A stretch of DNA of 64,000 nucleotides from Desulfobulbaceae bacterium. GTDB taxonomy: Bacteria > Desulfobacterota > Desulfobulbia > Desulfobulbales > Desulfocapsaceae. Where the stretch lies: the NCBI GenBank assembly GCA_003249645.1, contig QKIH01000004.1, forward strand, positions 1-64,000. Reading direction: 5' to 3'. The notes under the pieces are model-generated. The model searched no databases. It saw only the letters and a list, made by a program, of their open reading frames with translations, and had not been told where the DNA came from. Position numbers and translations under genes: made by a program. Shown here piece by piece: positions 8,384 to 17,029 of this stretch (position 1 is the first letter of the stretch; the number at the start of each line of letters is the position of its first letter).

Positions 8384-9913
8384 TTATGCCCTGTTGCGTT
8401 CGCTGAAATGTTCCCGGGCCATTTCTGTGATTGTCCGGAAATCTATTTTGCCGCTGCCCATTTTGGGCAGATCTTCCATAACCAGGAATTCTTTTGGTAG
8501 AGAAAGTTTCGGTAGAAACTGTGCCATATCTTTTAATATCTCTTTCTCATCAAGCTGGCAGGTAACTACCGCAATTATACGTGCACCTTTGGTTGAATCG
8601 GGAACTTCGACGACGCAGCAGGACTCCTCATCAGGAAGATATTTTTCGAGAATATCTTCAATTTTTACCAGGGAAACCATTTCGCCGCCGATTTTGACGA
8701 ATCGTTTCAACCGGCCGACATGCCAGAGGAAACCGTCTTTATCAATATTACCCATGTCACCGGTATCATACCATCCCCGCCTGATATGAAGTGAGGTTTG
8801 CTCAAAATCGTTGAAATAGCCTTTCATGACATTGTCGCCTTTGACCAGGATTCGGCCATCTTCACCGGGTCCGCATTCTTCTCCGGTCTCGTAGTTTTCG
8901 ATACGAACCTGGACGTTCGGAAAAGGCTTGCCCACACTGCCCGGACGATTGGCTCCGGGACGATTGGCTGAAATGACGGGAGAACATTCTGTGGCACCGT
9001 ATCCTTCATAAAGAACGATACTGTGTTTTTCCATAAAACCCTCTCGAAGGGAATCCGGACACTTGTCTGCACCGGCCAGGGCGATGCGCAGACTTTCAAA
9101 ATCACCAGGTTGGGATTTTTTTAGGTATCCCCAGAAAAAACTCGGTGTGCCGACCATGAAAGAGGCCTTGCCTTCTTTCACGATTGAGCAGATTTTGCCG
9201 AAATCGAGCGGATTGGCATGGGTAAGCATTGTCATTCCGTGATAGATCGGAATCCACAGGTTAACTGTCAGACCAAAAACATGGAAATAAGGCAGGGTAC
9301 AGAGAAAAATATCCTTTGATTCAAACCCGAAAGAGGAAGATGCGTCTGCAATGTTGGAGCTGATGTTCTTGTGGCTTAGAGGAACCGCCTTCGGATCTTT
9401 TTCACTGCCGCTGGTAAAGAGAATTACAGCGGTATCATCAAGATCGCAGCTGTTGTATATTTTTTTCAACAAAGATGTCGGAAGCTTTGAAATTAATGCA
9501 GCCTTGAGTTTCTGCAGGGCTGATATCTCGGCCATTATATCTTCAAGATAAACCATCCCTTCGACGTAGGGACATTCTATTTTGGCCAGAAGTTTTTTGG
9601 ATGTGATAACTGTCTTGAAGTCACACTTTTTCTGGGCATATCTGGTATTTTGTTCTGCTCCGGTCGAATAATTGATCATCACCGGAATGCGACCGCTCAT
9701 TAGAACTGCAATTTTTGCAAGAACGCAGCCGGCTGAAGTGGGAAGCATCAGACCGACGAAACCACGGTCCATTTTGCGAAAAACACCAGCCATAATTATG
9801 GCGCCGATCAGTGCCCTGCCGTAGCTCACTTCCTGGCTGGTGGTAAAGTCGTTAATGGCAAGTTTTTTGGCCTGCTTTTTTGCAATATCAATGAATTTGT
9901 GGTGCAGCAGCAT
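8384..9913 (-). CDS. AMP-dependent acyl-CoA/acyl-ACP synthetase
   Basis: A 509-aa ANL-superfamily adenylating enzyme. The P-loop-like motif ILFTSGSEKDPKAVPLSHKN is near residue 165, the A5 motif YEGYGATECSPV near 300, the YDTGDMG motif near 380 and the hinge GRLKRFVKIGGEMVSL just after. The catalytic C-terminal Lys lies in MGSGKIDFRT. The sequence resembles the synthetase half of Aas (2-acyl-glycerophosphoethanolamine acyltransferase/acyl-ACP synthetase) more than acetyl-CoA synthetase, so a fatty-acid substrate is likely. ATG 9913 has a GGGAGAAAAG site. It stands alone between the ABC operon and the divergent AEC gene. Confidence 0.85.
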   Translation of the reverse strand: MLLHHKFIDIAKKQAKKLAINDFTTSQEVSYGRALIGAIIMAGVFRKMDRGFVGLMLPTSAGCVLAKIAVLMSGRIPVMINYSTGAEQNTRYAQKKCDFKTVITSKKLLAKIECPYVEGMVYLEDIMAEISALQKLKAALISKLPTSLLKKIYNSCDLDDTAVILFTSGSEKDPKAVPLSHKNISSNIADASSSFGFESKDIFLCTLPYFHVFGLTVNLWIPIYHGMTMLTHANPLDFGKICSIVKEGKASFMVGTPSFFWGYLKKSQPGDFESLRIALAGADKCPDSLREGFMEKHSIVLYEGYGATECSPVISANRPGANRPGSVGKPFPNVQVRIENYETGEECGPGEDGRILVKGDNVMKGYFNDFEQTSLHIRRGWYDTGDMGNIDKDGFLWHVGRLKRFVKIGGEMVSLVKIEDILEKYLPDEESCCVVEVPDSTKGARIIAVVTCQLDEKEILKDMAQFLPKLSLPKEFLVMEDLPKMGSGKIDFRTITEMAREHFSERNRA

Positions 9914-10126
9914 TGCTTTTCTCCCGGATGAATCAACGAACTGAAAATCAAAAAATATAGCCGCTAATTTTACACATATTGGCGATCTTTAGCAAGATAA
10001 AGGCAGTATTGTGGTTGCGAAGAGGGGATGACAGAGAAGGGAGTAATTGTTTTTTTTCTGAAAAAGTGTACTTTCGTCAGAGAATAAAAATGTATTCACG
10101 AATCTCCTGTGAGGTTGAATAAAGGA

Positions 10127-11068
10127 ATGCTGACTCTTTTTGCCGAAATTATTACTCTGGTTCTGCCGGTATTTATTGTTGTCGCCATAGGTTATGTTGT
10201 GAGGAAGGCTGGACTTGTTGACAATCAGTTTGTTGCTCAGCTGAACCGGCTGGTCTACTATTTGGCGCTGCCTCTTCTGCTGTTTTATAAAATTGCCAAT
10301 GCCAACTTCTCTGATAGTTTTAACCCGAATCTGGTAACAGGGCTTTTTATTGCCAATATCGCAGGATGTGCCGGAGCCTTTCTGCTTGCCCGGCTGCTTA
10401 AATATCCTCCACAGAATTATGGGACATTTGCTCAGGCGGCCTTTCGCGGCAATCTCGCCTACGTCGGCCTGGCGCTTGTTTTCAATACCTATGGGGAGAC
10501 AGGGCTTGCCATTGGCGGTATGGCAGTAGGCTTTGTTGTCCCGCTGCTCAACTTTCTGTCCATTCTTGCTCTCCTATTCAGTCAGCAGGACTCAAAAGTC
10601 AGTGCAAAATTTATCCTGCAGCAGGTACTGATCAATCCGCTCATTATTGCCTCGTTCATTGGTATCATCTGGAGTTTTCTTAATTTGCCGATACCGCTTG
10701 TTGTTAATAACGCGTTGAATATTATAACCGGTATGGCTCTGCCGCTGGCTCTGATTGCCATAGGAGCATCGTTTTCTATCAAACGGCTGCGTGGTGATAT
10801 TGTCTGTGCATCGGTGGCAAGCGGTTATAAACTCTTGTTTATGCCGCTGTTTACTGCCATTGTACTTTACATGATCGGTGTTCGTGATCAGGCGCTTGGA
10901 ATCGGTATTCTTTATGGGGCCACACCCACGGCGACAGCGGCCTATATTTTTGCTCAGCAGATGAAAGGGGATGCTGAACTTTCAGGAGCAGTTATTATGC
11001 TGACCACCCTGGCTTCAGCGTTAACTTATACGGTTGTTCTTATAGTAATGAAATTTTGTGGGCTATAG
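10127..11068 (+). CDS. AEC (auxin efflux carrier) family transporter
   Basis: A protein of about 313 aa with roughly 10 hydrophobic segments. The N-terminus LPVFIVVAIGYVVRKAGLVD and the mid-protein GLALVFNTYGETGLAIGGM are typical of the AEC/malonate transporter family (PF03547), which moves carboxylates across the inner membrane. The start is uncertain: ATG 10127, TTG 10115 and GTG 10109 are in frame, and I prefer 10127. The LUD protein gene follows closely and is probably in the same transcript, hinting at lactate or another organic acid as substrate. Confidence 0.85.
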   Translation: MLTLFAEIITLVLPVFIVVAIGYVVRKAGLVDNQFVAQLNRLVYYLALPLLLFYKIANANFSDSFNPNLVTGLFIANIAGCAGAFLLARLLKYPPQNYGTFAQAAFRGNLAYVGLALVFNTYGETGLAIGGMAVGFVVPLLNFLSILALLFSQQDSKVSAKFILQQVLINPLIIASFIGIIWSFLNLPIPLVVNNALNIITGMALPLALIAIGASFSIKRLRGDIVCASVASGYKLLFMPLFTAIVLYMIGVRDQALGIGILYGATPTATAAYIFAQQMKGDAELSGAVIMLTTLASALTYTVVLIVMKFCGL

Positions 11069-11113
11069 TTGTCCAATGCTTTTTATGCACAACCTGAAAT
11101 AAAGGTGAAATCA

Positions 11114-11767
11114 ATGGAAAATTTTGTTCAGAATTACTGGCAGATCCGGCTCAGTGAATATGCTGAGAAGCTCTGTAATAATAATTTTGAGACCCATGTC
11201 GTTGAAAGCTGTGCCGAGGCTGGGGATCTGATTATGAATATGATTCTGCCCGAGTGCAAGCCCGCAGTCGTTGCCTACGGGGGGTCGATGACTGTAAAGG
11301 CAACCGGTGTGCTTGATCAGATAAAAGAGCGGGAAGGAACTGAACTCATTGTCTCTGATGATCCATCACTGACCATGGAAGAAAAGCTCGAACGCAGACG
11401 TCAGGGTTTGCTGGCTGATCTCTATTTTACAGGGACCAATGCTCTGACCGAAGATGGAAAACTGGTTAATCTGGATATGATAGGTAATCGTGTCGCAGCG
11501 CTGACCTTCGGACCGAAAAAGGTCGTTGTGCTGGTTGGCAGAAATAAGGTTGTTGCCGATCTGCCAGAGGCCATGGAGAGGATTAAAGACTACTCGGCAC
11601 CTACCAACGCCATGCGTCTTGACTGTAAAACACCCTGTGTGAAAACGTCACATTGTCTTGACTGCAACAGCCCGGGAAGGATCTGCAATCACTGGACGAT
11701 TACCGAAAAATCGTTCCCTCCAAACAGGATTGCCGTCATTCTGATCAACGAGGATCTAGGGCTGTAA
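11114..11767 (+). CDS. LUD-domain (lactate utilization) protein
   Basis: A 217-aa member of the LUD/DUF162 family related to LutC and the C-terminal part of LutB. The family core TGTNALTEDGKLVNLD near residue 115, then TFGPKKVVVLVGRNKVV, is clear. A cysteine cluster (CKTPC...HCLDC...C) lies near the C-terminus and could bind a metal or cluster. I chose ATG 11114 with AAAGGTG upstream. An in-frame TTG at 11069 lacks a site. The gene follows the AEC transporter, so a role in organic-acid use is likely but not proven. It converges on rmuC. Confidence 0.85.
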   Translation: MENFVQNYWQIRLSEYAEKLCNNNFETHVVESCAEAGDLIMNMILPECKPAVVAYGGSMTVKATGVLDQIKEREGTELIVSDDPSLTMEEKLERRRQGLLADLYFTGTNALTEDGKLVNLDMIGNRVAALTFGPKKVVVLVGRNKVVADLPEAMERIKDYSAPTNAMRLDCKTPCVKTSHCLDCNSPGRICNHWTITEKSFPPNRIAVILINEDLGL

Positions 11768-11801
11768 GGTCTGTCAATTGGTCAGAACTGTTGTGAGCTG
11801 T

Positions 11802-13073
11802 TCAATTCTTCAGTTCATCGCTGTTCAGCTCACTTCTCTCCAGAATCGTGCGGGGAAGCGGCTTTTTGCCGCGTATGCCAAGGTGGGTCAACTGCTCAGC
11901 CTGCGTAACCAGATTTCCCTGTCCTGTACAGAGTTTGTTTAAGGCATGTTCCCATGATTGCCGACAGGTTGCCAGCTGAGTTCCCAGTTTATCCATATCT
12001 TCGGTGAACAAACGGAATTTGTCATAAAGAAGTGTCGCCCGTTCTGCAATCTGCTGTGCATTTCTATCCTGTTTTTCCTGGCGCCAGAGATATTCGACAG
12101 TTCTCACTGTTGCCAGAAGAGAAGTTGGAGTCACTAGCAGAATGTTGTTTTTCATGCCGTCTGCCAGAAGGTGTTGGTCTTTTTCAACAGCTTCGGTGTA
12201 CGCCGCTTCTATGGGCATGAACATCATAACGAAATCGAGACTGTTCAATCCTTTCAGGGCAGGGTAGTTTTTTGCGGCCAGACTGTTGATGTGCTGTCGA
12301 ACCGCAGTGATATGCTGTTTAAGCAGAGACTGCCGCTCCTGTTCATCCTGCGAGTTGACATATCCTTCCCAGCTCACCAATGAGACTTTGGAATCTATTA
12401 TAACATCCCGTGAACCCGGCAAATGAAGGATTGCATCCGGCTTGTAGAGGTTGTTATTCTGATCACGCAAGCCTTTCTGGGTGGAAAACTCGCGGCCGTT
12501 ATTCAGGCCAGATTGTTCCAAAACCCTCTCAAGAATAAGTTCGCCCCAGTTGCCCTGGATCTTTTTATCACCTTTGAGGGCTTTGCTGAGACTGTTTGCT
12601 TCCTTGGTCACCTGTTGATTGAGGTCTCGCAGATGAACGATTTCCTGCTTCAGTGTAGCCCGTTCCTTCATCCCGTCCATATAGAGCTGGTTGATATTGG
12701 TGCGAAACGAACTCAGCTGTTCCTGAAATGGTGAAAGAAGGGCTCCCAGTGAGTCTTCCTGAATTTTGGTTACCTGATCACTTTTCTGTTCGAGAACAGA
12801 CTGGGCAAGGAAGTGGAACTGTTCATTCATCTCCTGTCTTCCTGCATTGATGAATGCAAGCTGCCGTTCAAAATATTTTCGTTCCTGTGAAAGTGTGGTG
12901 TCGAGTTCAAAGTTTTCACGTTCAGTTTCTGCAAGGTTGCGCAGAAGTTTTTTCTTCTGTATGAACTGGATAATATACAGGAGCAGCACAAAGGTGAGCA
13001 GCAATACAAGGCAGATGATTAACCATTGATCACGGGACAGTGATATAGTCTGCAGATATTGAGAGATACTCAT
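11802..13073 (-). CDS. rmuC: DNA recombination protein RmuC
   Basis: A 423-aa protein with one N-terminal membrane helix (residues 16-37), a long coiled coil (about 40-170) and the RmuC nuclease-like domain. Within it, KGDKKIQGNWGELILERVLE and the restriction-fold acidic residues in LPGSRDVIIDSKVSL are visible. RmuC limits sequence inversions at short inverted repeats. Its ATG overlaps the stop of the upstream RAYT-like gene by four bases (ATGA), so the two are probably translationally coupled. The stop lies 34 bases from the convergent LUD gene. Confidence 0.92.
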   Translation of the reverse strand: MSISQYLQTISLSRDQWLIICLVLLLTFVLLLYIIQFIQKKKLLRNLAETERENFELDTTLSQERKYFERQLAFINAGRQEMNEQFHFLAQSVLEQKSDQVTKIQEDSLGALLSPFQEQLSSFRTNINQLYMDGMKERATLKQEIVHLRDLNQQVTKEANSLSKALKGDKKIQGNWGELILERVLEQSGLNNGREFSTQKGLRDQNNNLYKPDAILHLPGSRDVIIDSKVSLVSWEGYVNSQDEQERQSLLKQHITAVRQHINSLAAKNYPALKGLNSLDFVMMFMPIEAAYTEAVEKDQHLLADGMKNNILLVTPTSLLATVRTVEYLWRQEKQDRNAQQIAERATLLYDKFRLFTEDMDKLGTQLATCRQSWEHALNKLCTGQGNLVTQAEQLTHLGIRGKKPLPRTILERSELNSDELKN

Positions 13074-13924
13074 GGTTTGTTTAGTACTTTGCTGACAGTG
13101 GTATAATGTATTTCAAGGTGTTCTGCGATTTCTCTCACCAGATATCCATGCTGGACATGGGCCGTGACGATTTTTGCATTTCTTCCGTCTTTGTCTCTTT
13201 TATTCTGTTTTGCAAAAAGTGCGTTCAGTGAAGGGCGTCTTTGTTTTTTTAAATGGGTTTTGCTGCCCGGCTCTCTTTTTTTTGGAACTTTTGCCAGGCG
13301 GAGTATTTCAGCGCAGAAGGCGGCGCTTCCAATGCAGTTTCCCCTGATGAACAGGAGAGGGGAAAGATCATTTTTACCTTCTTTGATAAACTGTTTATAC
13401 GCCTTTTTGTTGCTCTTCGAGTTATCATCAAAGCTTGACATGATTGCTGTAATATCAAGGAAGTCTTCATGCTGCCCTGCTTTTAGTTCGTGTGTTAATC
13501 TGGAATGAGCTGACCAGGGCCACTTGGCAGGCCCTTTTACCAGACCCTGTTCTACCGGAAGTCTTGCCAGATATCTTACCATTTGCAGAAGATAGGTTTC
13601 TTTCTCAATGAGAAGAGATTTAAAACGGTCTTTGAGAAGGGAGCCGCTACTCTTATAGGTCCGGTGATAGTATTGAGTGTACATTCCGTTGACCTGGCGC
13701 ATACCGAGAGACAGATTCGGGTGCTGTATTTCGATCAGGAGGTGAAACTGGTCAGGCAACAGGCAATAGCTGTAACATTTCCAGTCATAGCGCATTGCAG
13801 TTCTTTTTAAGATGTCCAGAAATTGTGAGAAGTCCTGCTGGTCGACAAAAAGAGGTCTGCCACCGGCGTAAGCCGACACCATGTATACCGCTCCCGGGTA
13901 TTCTATGCGCAGAGGACGTCCCAT
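13070..13924 (-). CDS. REP-associated tyrosine transposase-like (Y1_Tnp) protein with C-terminal HTH
   Basis: A 284-aa protein opening MGRPLRIEYPGAVYMV, typical of RAYT/IS200-like proteins. The HUH position reads LLPDQFHLLIE, so the first catalytic His is Gln59 and only His61 remains. The candidate nucleophile Tyr118 (QMVRYLARLP) is kept. The last 35 residues (GYLVREIAEHLEIHYTTVSKVL) form a helix-turn-helix of the kind seen in many RAYTs. Loss of one metal-binding His suggests altered or lost nicking activity, perhaps a domesticated DNA-binding protein. No terminal inverted repeats or REP palindromes were recognised around it. It overlaps rmuC by four bases. Confidence 0.8.
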   Translation of the reverse strand: MGRPLRIEYPGAVYMVSAYAGGRPLFVDQQDFSQFLDILKRTAMRYDWKCYSYCLLPDQFHLLIEIQHPNLSLGMRQVNGMYTQYYHRTYKSSGSLLKDRFKSLLIEKETYLLQMVRYLARLPVEQGLVKGPAKWPWSAHSRLTHELKAGQHEDFLDITAIMSSFDDNSKSNKKAYKQFIKEGKNDLSPLLFIRGNCIGSAAFCAEILRLAKVPKKREPGSKTHLKKQRRPSLNALFAKQNKRDKDGRNAKIVTAHVQHGYLVREIAEHLEIHYTTVSKVLNKP

Positions 13925-13984
13925 GCGATTTGCTTACAGTAAATTTGCCGTCAAGTCAAGGGATGGCAGGCTATGGTTTTGAGA

Positions 13985-15451
13985 TTATAGATGTTTTGAA
14001 ATGGCAAAACAGAATTTAACCCCTCCGTTACAGCAGCTTTCCATCCAGACAGAACCCTTATGCTGCTTGGCAATTTCTTTCACTATGGCAAGGCCGAGTC
14101 CGGTGCCGGAAATACCCTTTGAGGTTGATTTGCGTTCAAAAGGGGCAAAGACATCAGCAGTATCTGTATCAGAAAGCCCGATACCGTCGTCTCTGACTGA
14201 GATGATATGATGGCTGGGGAGATCCTCATATTCAACTGCGATGGTTTTCAGGTTTTCCCCGCCATATTTGAGTGAATTGTCAACAAAATTGCGCAGTACC
14301 CGGAGCAGTGAAATCCGGTCTCCCTTAATGATCGATTTGTTGGTACATCCGAGCCAGTTGATATTGCGTTTGTTGATTGTTGATGAAAATTCCTTGTAAA
14401 TGTTGCCGATCAATTCCTTGATAACGATTTCTTCAACCTTTATCGGGGTTGATTTGGTTGAAACAAAGGTGTTCAGGGTTGTGACCAGATCTTCAATCTG
14501 TTGTGAAGCCTGGAGAATACGTGAACAGTAAGTTTTGATCTTCTCCCGGCTTAGTTCTGCACATTTGTCATGCAGCCTTTCTGTCAGACCATGAATTGCA
14601 ATTGCGGGGTTTTTAAGATCATGTGCTATGGAATAGGCAAACAGACGATTTTTCTCGGTCTGTTTCCTCAGCTGTTCTTCAGCTAATTTGCGCTCAGATA
14701 TATTCGTTTGTGTTCCGACAAAGCGAAGCGGTTTGCCGTTTTCATCAAACTGGACGACTTTCCCTCTGCCCAGCATCCACTGCCACTGGCGGTCTCCGTT
14801 GAGGAGCCGGAACTCTGACATATAGGCAGGTGTTTTTCCTTCCAGGTGATCCTGCATTGCTTTCAATGTCCGGTCTTTATCTTCTGGGTGCAGCAGGCTC
14901 TGCCAGGTGATTTTCCCCTGTTCCAGATCCTCATCTTTAAATCCGAGAGATGATGCCCAGTTGGCACCATACCGGACCTCACCTGTTTTCAGGTTTCTGT
15001 CCCACATGCCGTTGGAGGTTGCATCGAGTGTCAGTCTGAATCTTTCTTCACTTTCGCGCAGGAGTTTTTCTATGTTTTTATGATCGCTTATATCCCGTGA
15101 AAACGAACAGTGAAACTCTTTCTGGCCGGCTTCGACATGATGGATAACTACCTCAACCGGGAAGATCGATCCATCTTTTCTCCGGTGGGTCGATTCAATG
15201 GTTTCTAGCTTTTGCTGCTTGACCTTCTCCCAATGAACAGGCCAGGCATCTTTCTCAAGGCGGGGGTCAATGTCGAAGATGGTGAGGTCGAGAAATTCGC
15301 TGTCGGAGTAACCAGTCTTGGCGGCGGCGGTTTTGTTTGCAAAAAGAATCTTCCCTTCACGGCTGATCCAGAAGATAGCATTGGAGGAGTATTCAAGAGT
15401 GAAGCGGGTGAGTATCGCTTCTATCTCGCTGTCAAGCAGATGATCGGGCAT
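13985..15451 (-). CDS. PAS-domain sensor histidine kinase (soluble)
   Basis: A 488-aa kinase with no membrane helix. It has two PAS domains (about 15-135 and 135-260, the second ending in a PAC motif RFVGTQTNISERK) and a dimerisation domain with the H-box SIAHDLKNPAIA near residue 280. The HATPase domain has an N-box NFVDNSLKYGG, a G1 box DDGIGL and a G2 box GTGLGLAIVKEIA. It should sense a cytoplasmic cue and autophosphorylate. No response regulator is adjacent, so it is an orphan within the window. The gene runs away from ribB. Confidence 0.88.
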   Translation of the reverse strand: MPDHLLDSEIEAILTRFTLEYSSNAIFWISREGKILFANKTAAAKTGYSDSEFLDLTIFDIDPRLEKDAWPVHWEKVKQQKLETIESTHRRKDGSIFPVEVVIHHVEAGQKEFHCSFSRDISDHKNIEKLLRESEERFRLTLDATSNGMWDRNLKTGEVRYGANWASSLGFKDEDLEQGKITWQSLLHPEDKDRTLKAMQDHLEGKTPAYMSEFRLLNGDRQWQWMLGRGKVVQFDENGKPLRFVGTQTNISERKLAEEQLRKQTEKNRLFAYSIAHDLKNPAIAIHGLTERLHDKCAELSREKIKTYCSRILQASQQIEDLVTTLNTFVSTKSTPIKVEEIVIKELIGNIYKEFSSTINKRNINWLGCTNKSIIKGDRISLLRVLRNFVDNSLKYGGENLKTIAVEYEDLPSHHIISVRDDGIGLSDTDTADVFAPFERKSTSKGISGTGLGLAIVKEIAKQHKGSVWMESCCNGGVKFCFAISKHL

Positions 15452-15774
15452 ATCCTACCATTGAGTGTGCGATAAGGTTACTGTTTCTCCGCGATGCCAG
15501 ACATAATTTTTCTTCACCTTTTAATATTATATTTAAATAGGGAATTGGTCAAAATATCTTCTGCAATTTTTTTGCTTACGGCAGCAATTTGTTAAGAGCT
15601 GCTGGTTATGACACGAAAACGTTGTGCACGTTGCGGGTGATTTCTGTTTTCCTTGCAAAAACCGACATAGTTACTATTTTGATACCGCTGACTTTCAGAT
15701 CAATATTTTAAAAAGGAGGAAATTGCCTATGGCCTAAACTTGGGATTAAGACGTTTCAACGATATATTTTTACA
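15452..15774. other. Divergent intergenic region between histidine kinase and FMN riboswitch
   Basis: No gene of useful length. It contains one notable item: AAAAAGGAGGAA at about 15710-15721 followed eight bases later by ATG GCC TAA, a two-codon frame with a strong ribosome site just upstream of the riboswitch. Promoters for the kinase and ribB must lie here, but I could not place a convincing pair. Confidence 0.5.
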
Positions 15775-15912
15775 ATTCTCAGGGCGGGGTGCAATTCCCC
15801 ACCGGCGGTAATTCATATTGATGAAAAGCCCGCGAGCGCCTGTAAGGTACAGGGACAGCAGATCTGGTGAGAATCCAGAGCCGACGGTTACAGTCCGGAT
15901 GGGAGAGGATAA
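15775..15912 (+). ncRNA. FMN riboswitch (RFN element)
   Basis: The hallmark blocks of the RFN element appear in order: AGGGCGGGGTGCAATTCCC, ACCGGCGGTAAT, AGCCCGCGAGCG, a variable arm, GGTGAGAATCCAGAGCCGACGG and TACAGTCCGGATGGGAGAGGAT (the two longer blocks overlap into conserved stems). It sits 91 bases before the ribB start. FMN binding should reduce ribB expression. No U-run terminator follows the aptamer, so control may be translational. Confidence 0.97.
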
Positions 15913-16003
15913 TGAAGTGGTGCGCCAGGCACCAGTTGTACGGGCAGATTATGCCCATCTCTTCAAAGCCCTGATTCTGGTTAACTTAAGAAAGGAACAT
16001 ACC

Positions 16004-16648
16004 ATGAATCAGTCATTATTATCACAGTTTGGTTCCCCGCTTGAGCGGGTTGAAAAAGCGTTGTCAGCATTAAAAGCCGGCAACGGTGTACTTGTTGTCG
16101 ATGATGAAGATCGCGAAAACGAAGGCGATCTGATTTACTCGGCCGAAAAGCTTACCAATGAGCAGATGGCTCTGATGATTCGCGAATGCAGCGGTATTGT
16201 CTGTCTCTGTATGACCGACGAAAAACTGCAGCATCTGCAGCTGCCGCCGATGGTTACCAATAACAGCTCGAAAAATAAAACCGCCTTTACCATCTCCATT
16301 GAAGCAAAGAAGGGTGTTTCAACCGGTGTCTCAGCTGCAGACAGGGTGCAGACAATAAAGACAGCGATTGCCGACGATGCTGTGGCAGATGATTTGAGTC
16401 ATCCAGGTCATGTCTTTCCGCTTCGGGCACATCAAAACGGTGTCCTTGGGCGAAGAGGTCATACCGAAGGCACAGTCGATCTGATGAAAATGGCCGGTTT
16501 GAAACCGGCCGGAATTCTCTGTGAGCTGACCAATCCTGACGGATCCATGGCAAGGCTGCCGGAGATCGTTGATTTTGCAGGTCAGCATCAGATGATGGTT
16601 CTGACCATCGAAGATATTGTTTCCTACAGAAAGGAAAACAGTATCTAG
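16004..16648 (+). CDS. ribB: 3,4-dihydroxy-2-butanone 4-phosphate synthase
   Basis: A 214-aa enzyme that converts ribulose 5-phosphate to the four-carbon unit of riboflavin. Family motifs: [18 protein letters not shown] near residue 30 (acidic metal-binding loop), [20 protein letters not shown] near 140 and [15 protein letters not shown] near 175. The length equals E. coli RibB and there is no fused RibA domain. ATG 16004 has AAAGGA upstream. An in-frame extension back to 15818 lies inside the riboswitch and is not coding. It is controlled by the FMN riboswitch. Confidence 0.95.
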   Translation: MNQSLLSQFGSPLERVEKALSALKAGNGVLVVDDEDRENEGDLIYSAEKLTNEQMALMIRECSGIVCLCMTDEKLQHLQLPPMVTNNSSKNKTAFTISIEAKKGVSTGVSAADRVQTIKTAIADDAVADDLSHPGHVFPLRAHQNGVLGRRGHTEGTVDLMKMAGLKPAGILCELTNPDGSMARLPEIVDFAGQHQMMVLTIEDIVSYRKENSI

Positions 16649-16658
16649 GACAAGAGGT

Positions 16659-16696
16659 GTATGCAGTCGGCTTTCAGCCTGGAGGCCACTGCATAC
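16659..16696. terminator. Hairpin between convergent ribB and HIT genes
   Basis: GTATGCAGT (16659-16667) pairs perfectly with ACTGCATAC (16688-16696), with an inner GGCT/AGCC pairing in the loop. It overlaps the end of the HIT gene and lies just after the ribB stop. It lacks a T-run, so it may act as a bidirectional 3' end stabiliser rather than a classic terminator. Confidence 0.45.
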
Positions 16697-17015
16697 TGCG
16701 ACCGCCTAAGATGTGCATGTGGATATGAAAGACGGTCTGGCCTGCCTCTTCCCCCGTATTGACGACGGTTCTGAAGTTGTCTCCGATACCTTCTTCCTTG
16801 GCCAGTCTGGCAGCAACGGTCATCAGTTTGCCAAGAAGCTGCTGATCAGCTTCTTCAGCTTTATTAAGACCTGAGATATGTTTTTTGGGAATAACCAGAA
16901 AATGCTTCGGAGCCTGTGGCGCAATATCCCAGAAGGCGATGACGTCATCGTCTTCATACAGTTTGGATGCCGGTATGTCTCCGTTAACGATTTTACAGAA
17001 TAAGCAGTCACTCAT
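16674..17015 (-). CDS. HIT-family nucleotide-binding hydrolase (HinT-like)
   Basis: A 113-aa histidine-triad protein. The triad VFHIHMHILGGR follows the usual order, and the N-terminus CLFCKIVNGDIPASKLYEDD is the HinT/PKCI signature. The last residues WPPG match the conserved C-terminus of the group. It hydrolyses adenosine phosphoramidates in characterised members. It lies 14 bases downstream of the CPA2 antiporter and is probably co-transcribed. Confidence 0.93.
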   Translation of the reverse strand: MSDCLFCKIVNGDIPASKLYEDDDVIAFWDIAPQAPKHFLVIPKKHISGLNKAEEADQQLLGKLMTVAARLAKEEGIGDNFRTVVNTGEEAGQTVFHIHMHILGGRSMQWPPG

Positions 17016-17029
17016 AAGTTCTTTATCCT

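Noticed and set aside
15818..16003. N-terminal extension of RibB
   Set aside because: It lies inside the FMN riboswitch and leader; ATG 16004 gives normal RibB length.
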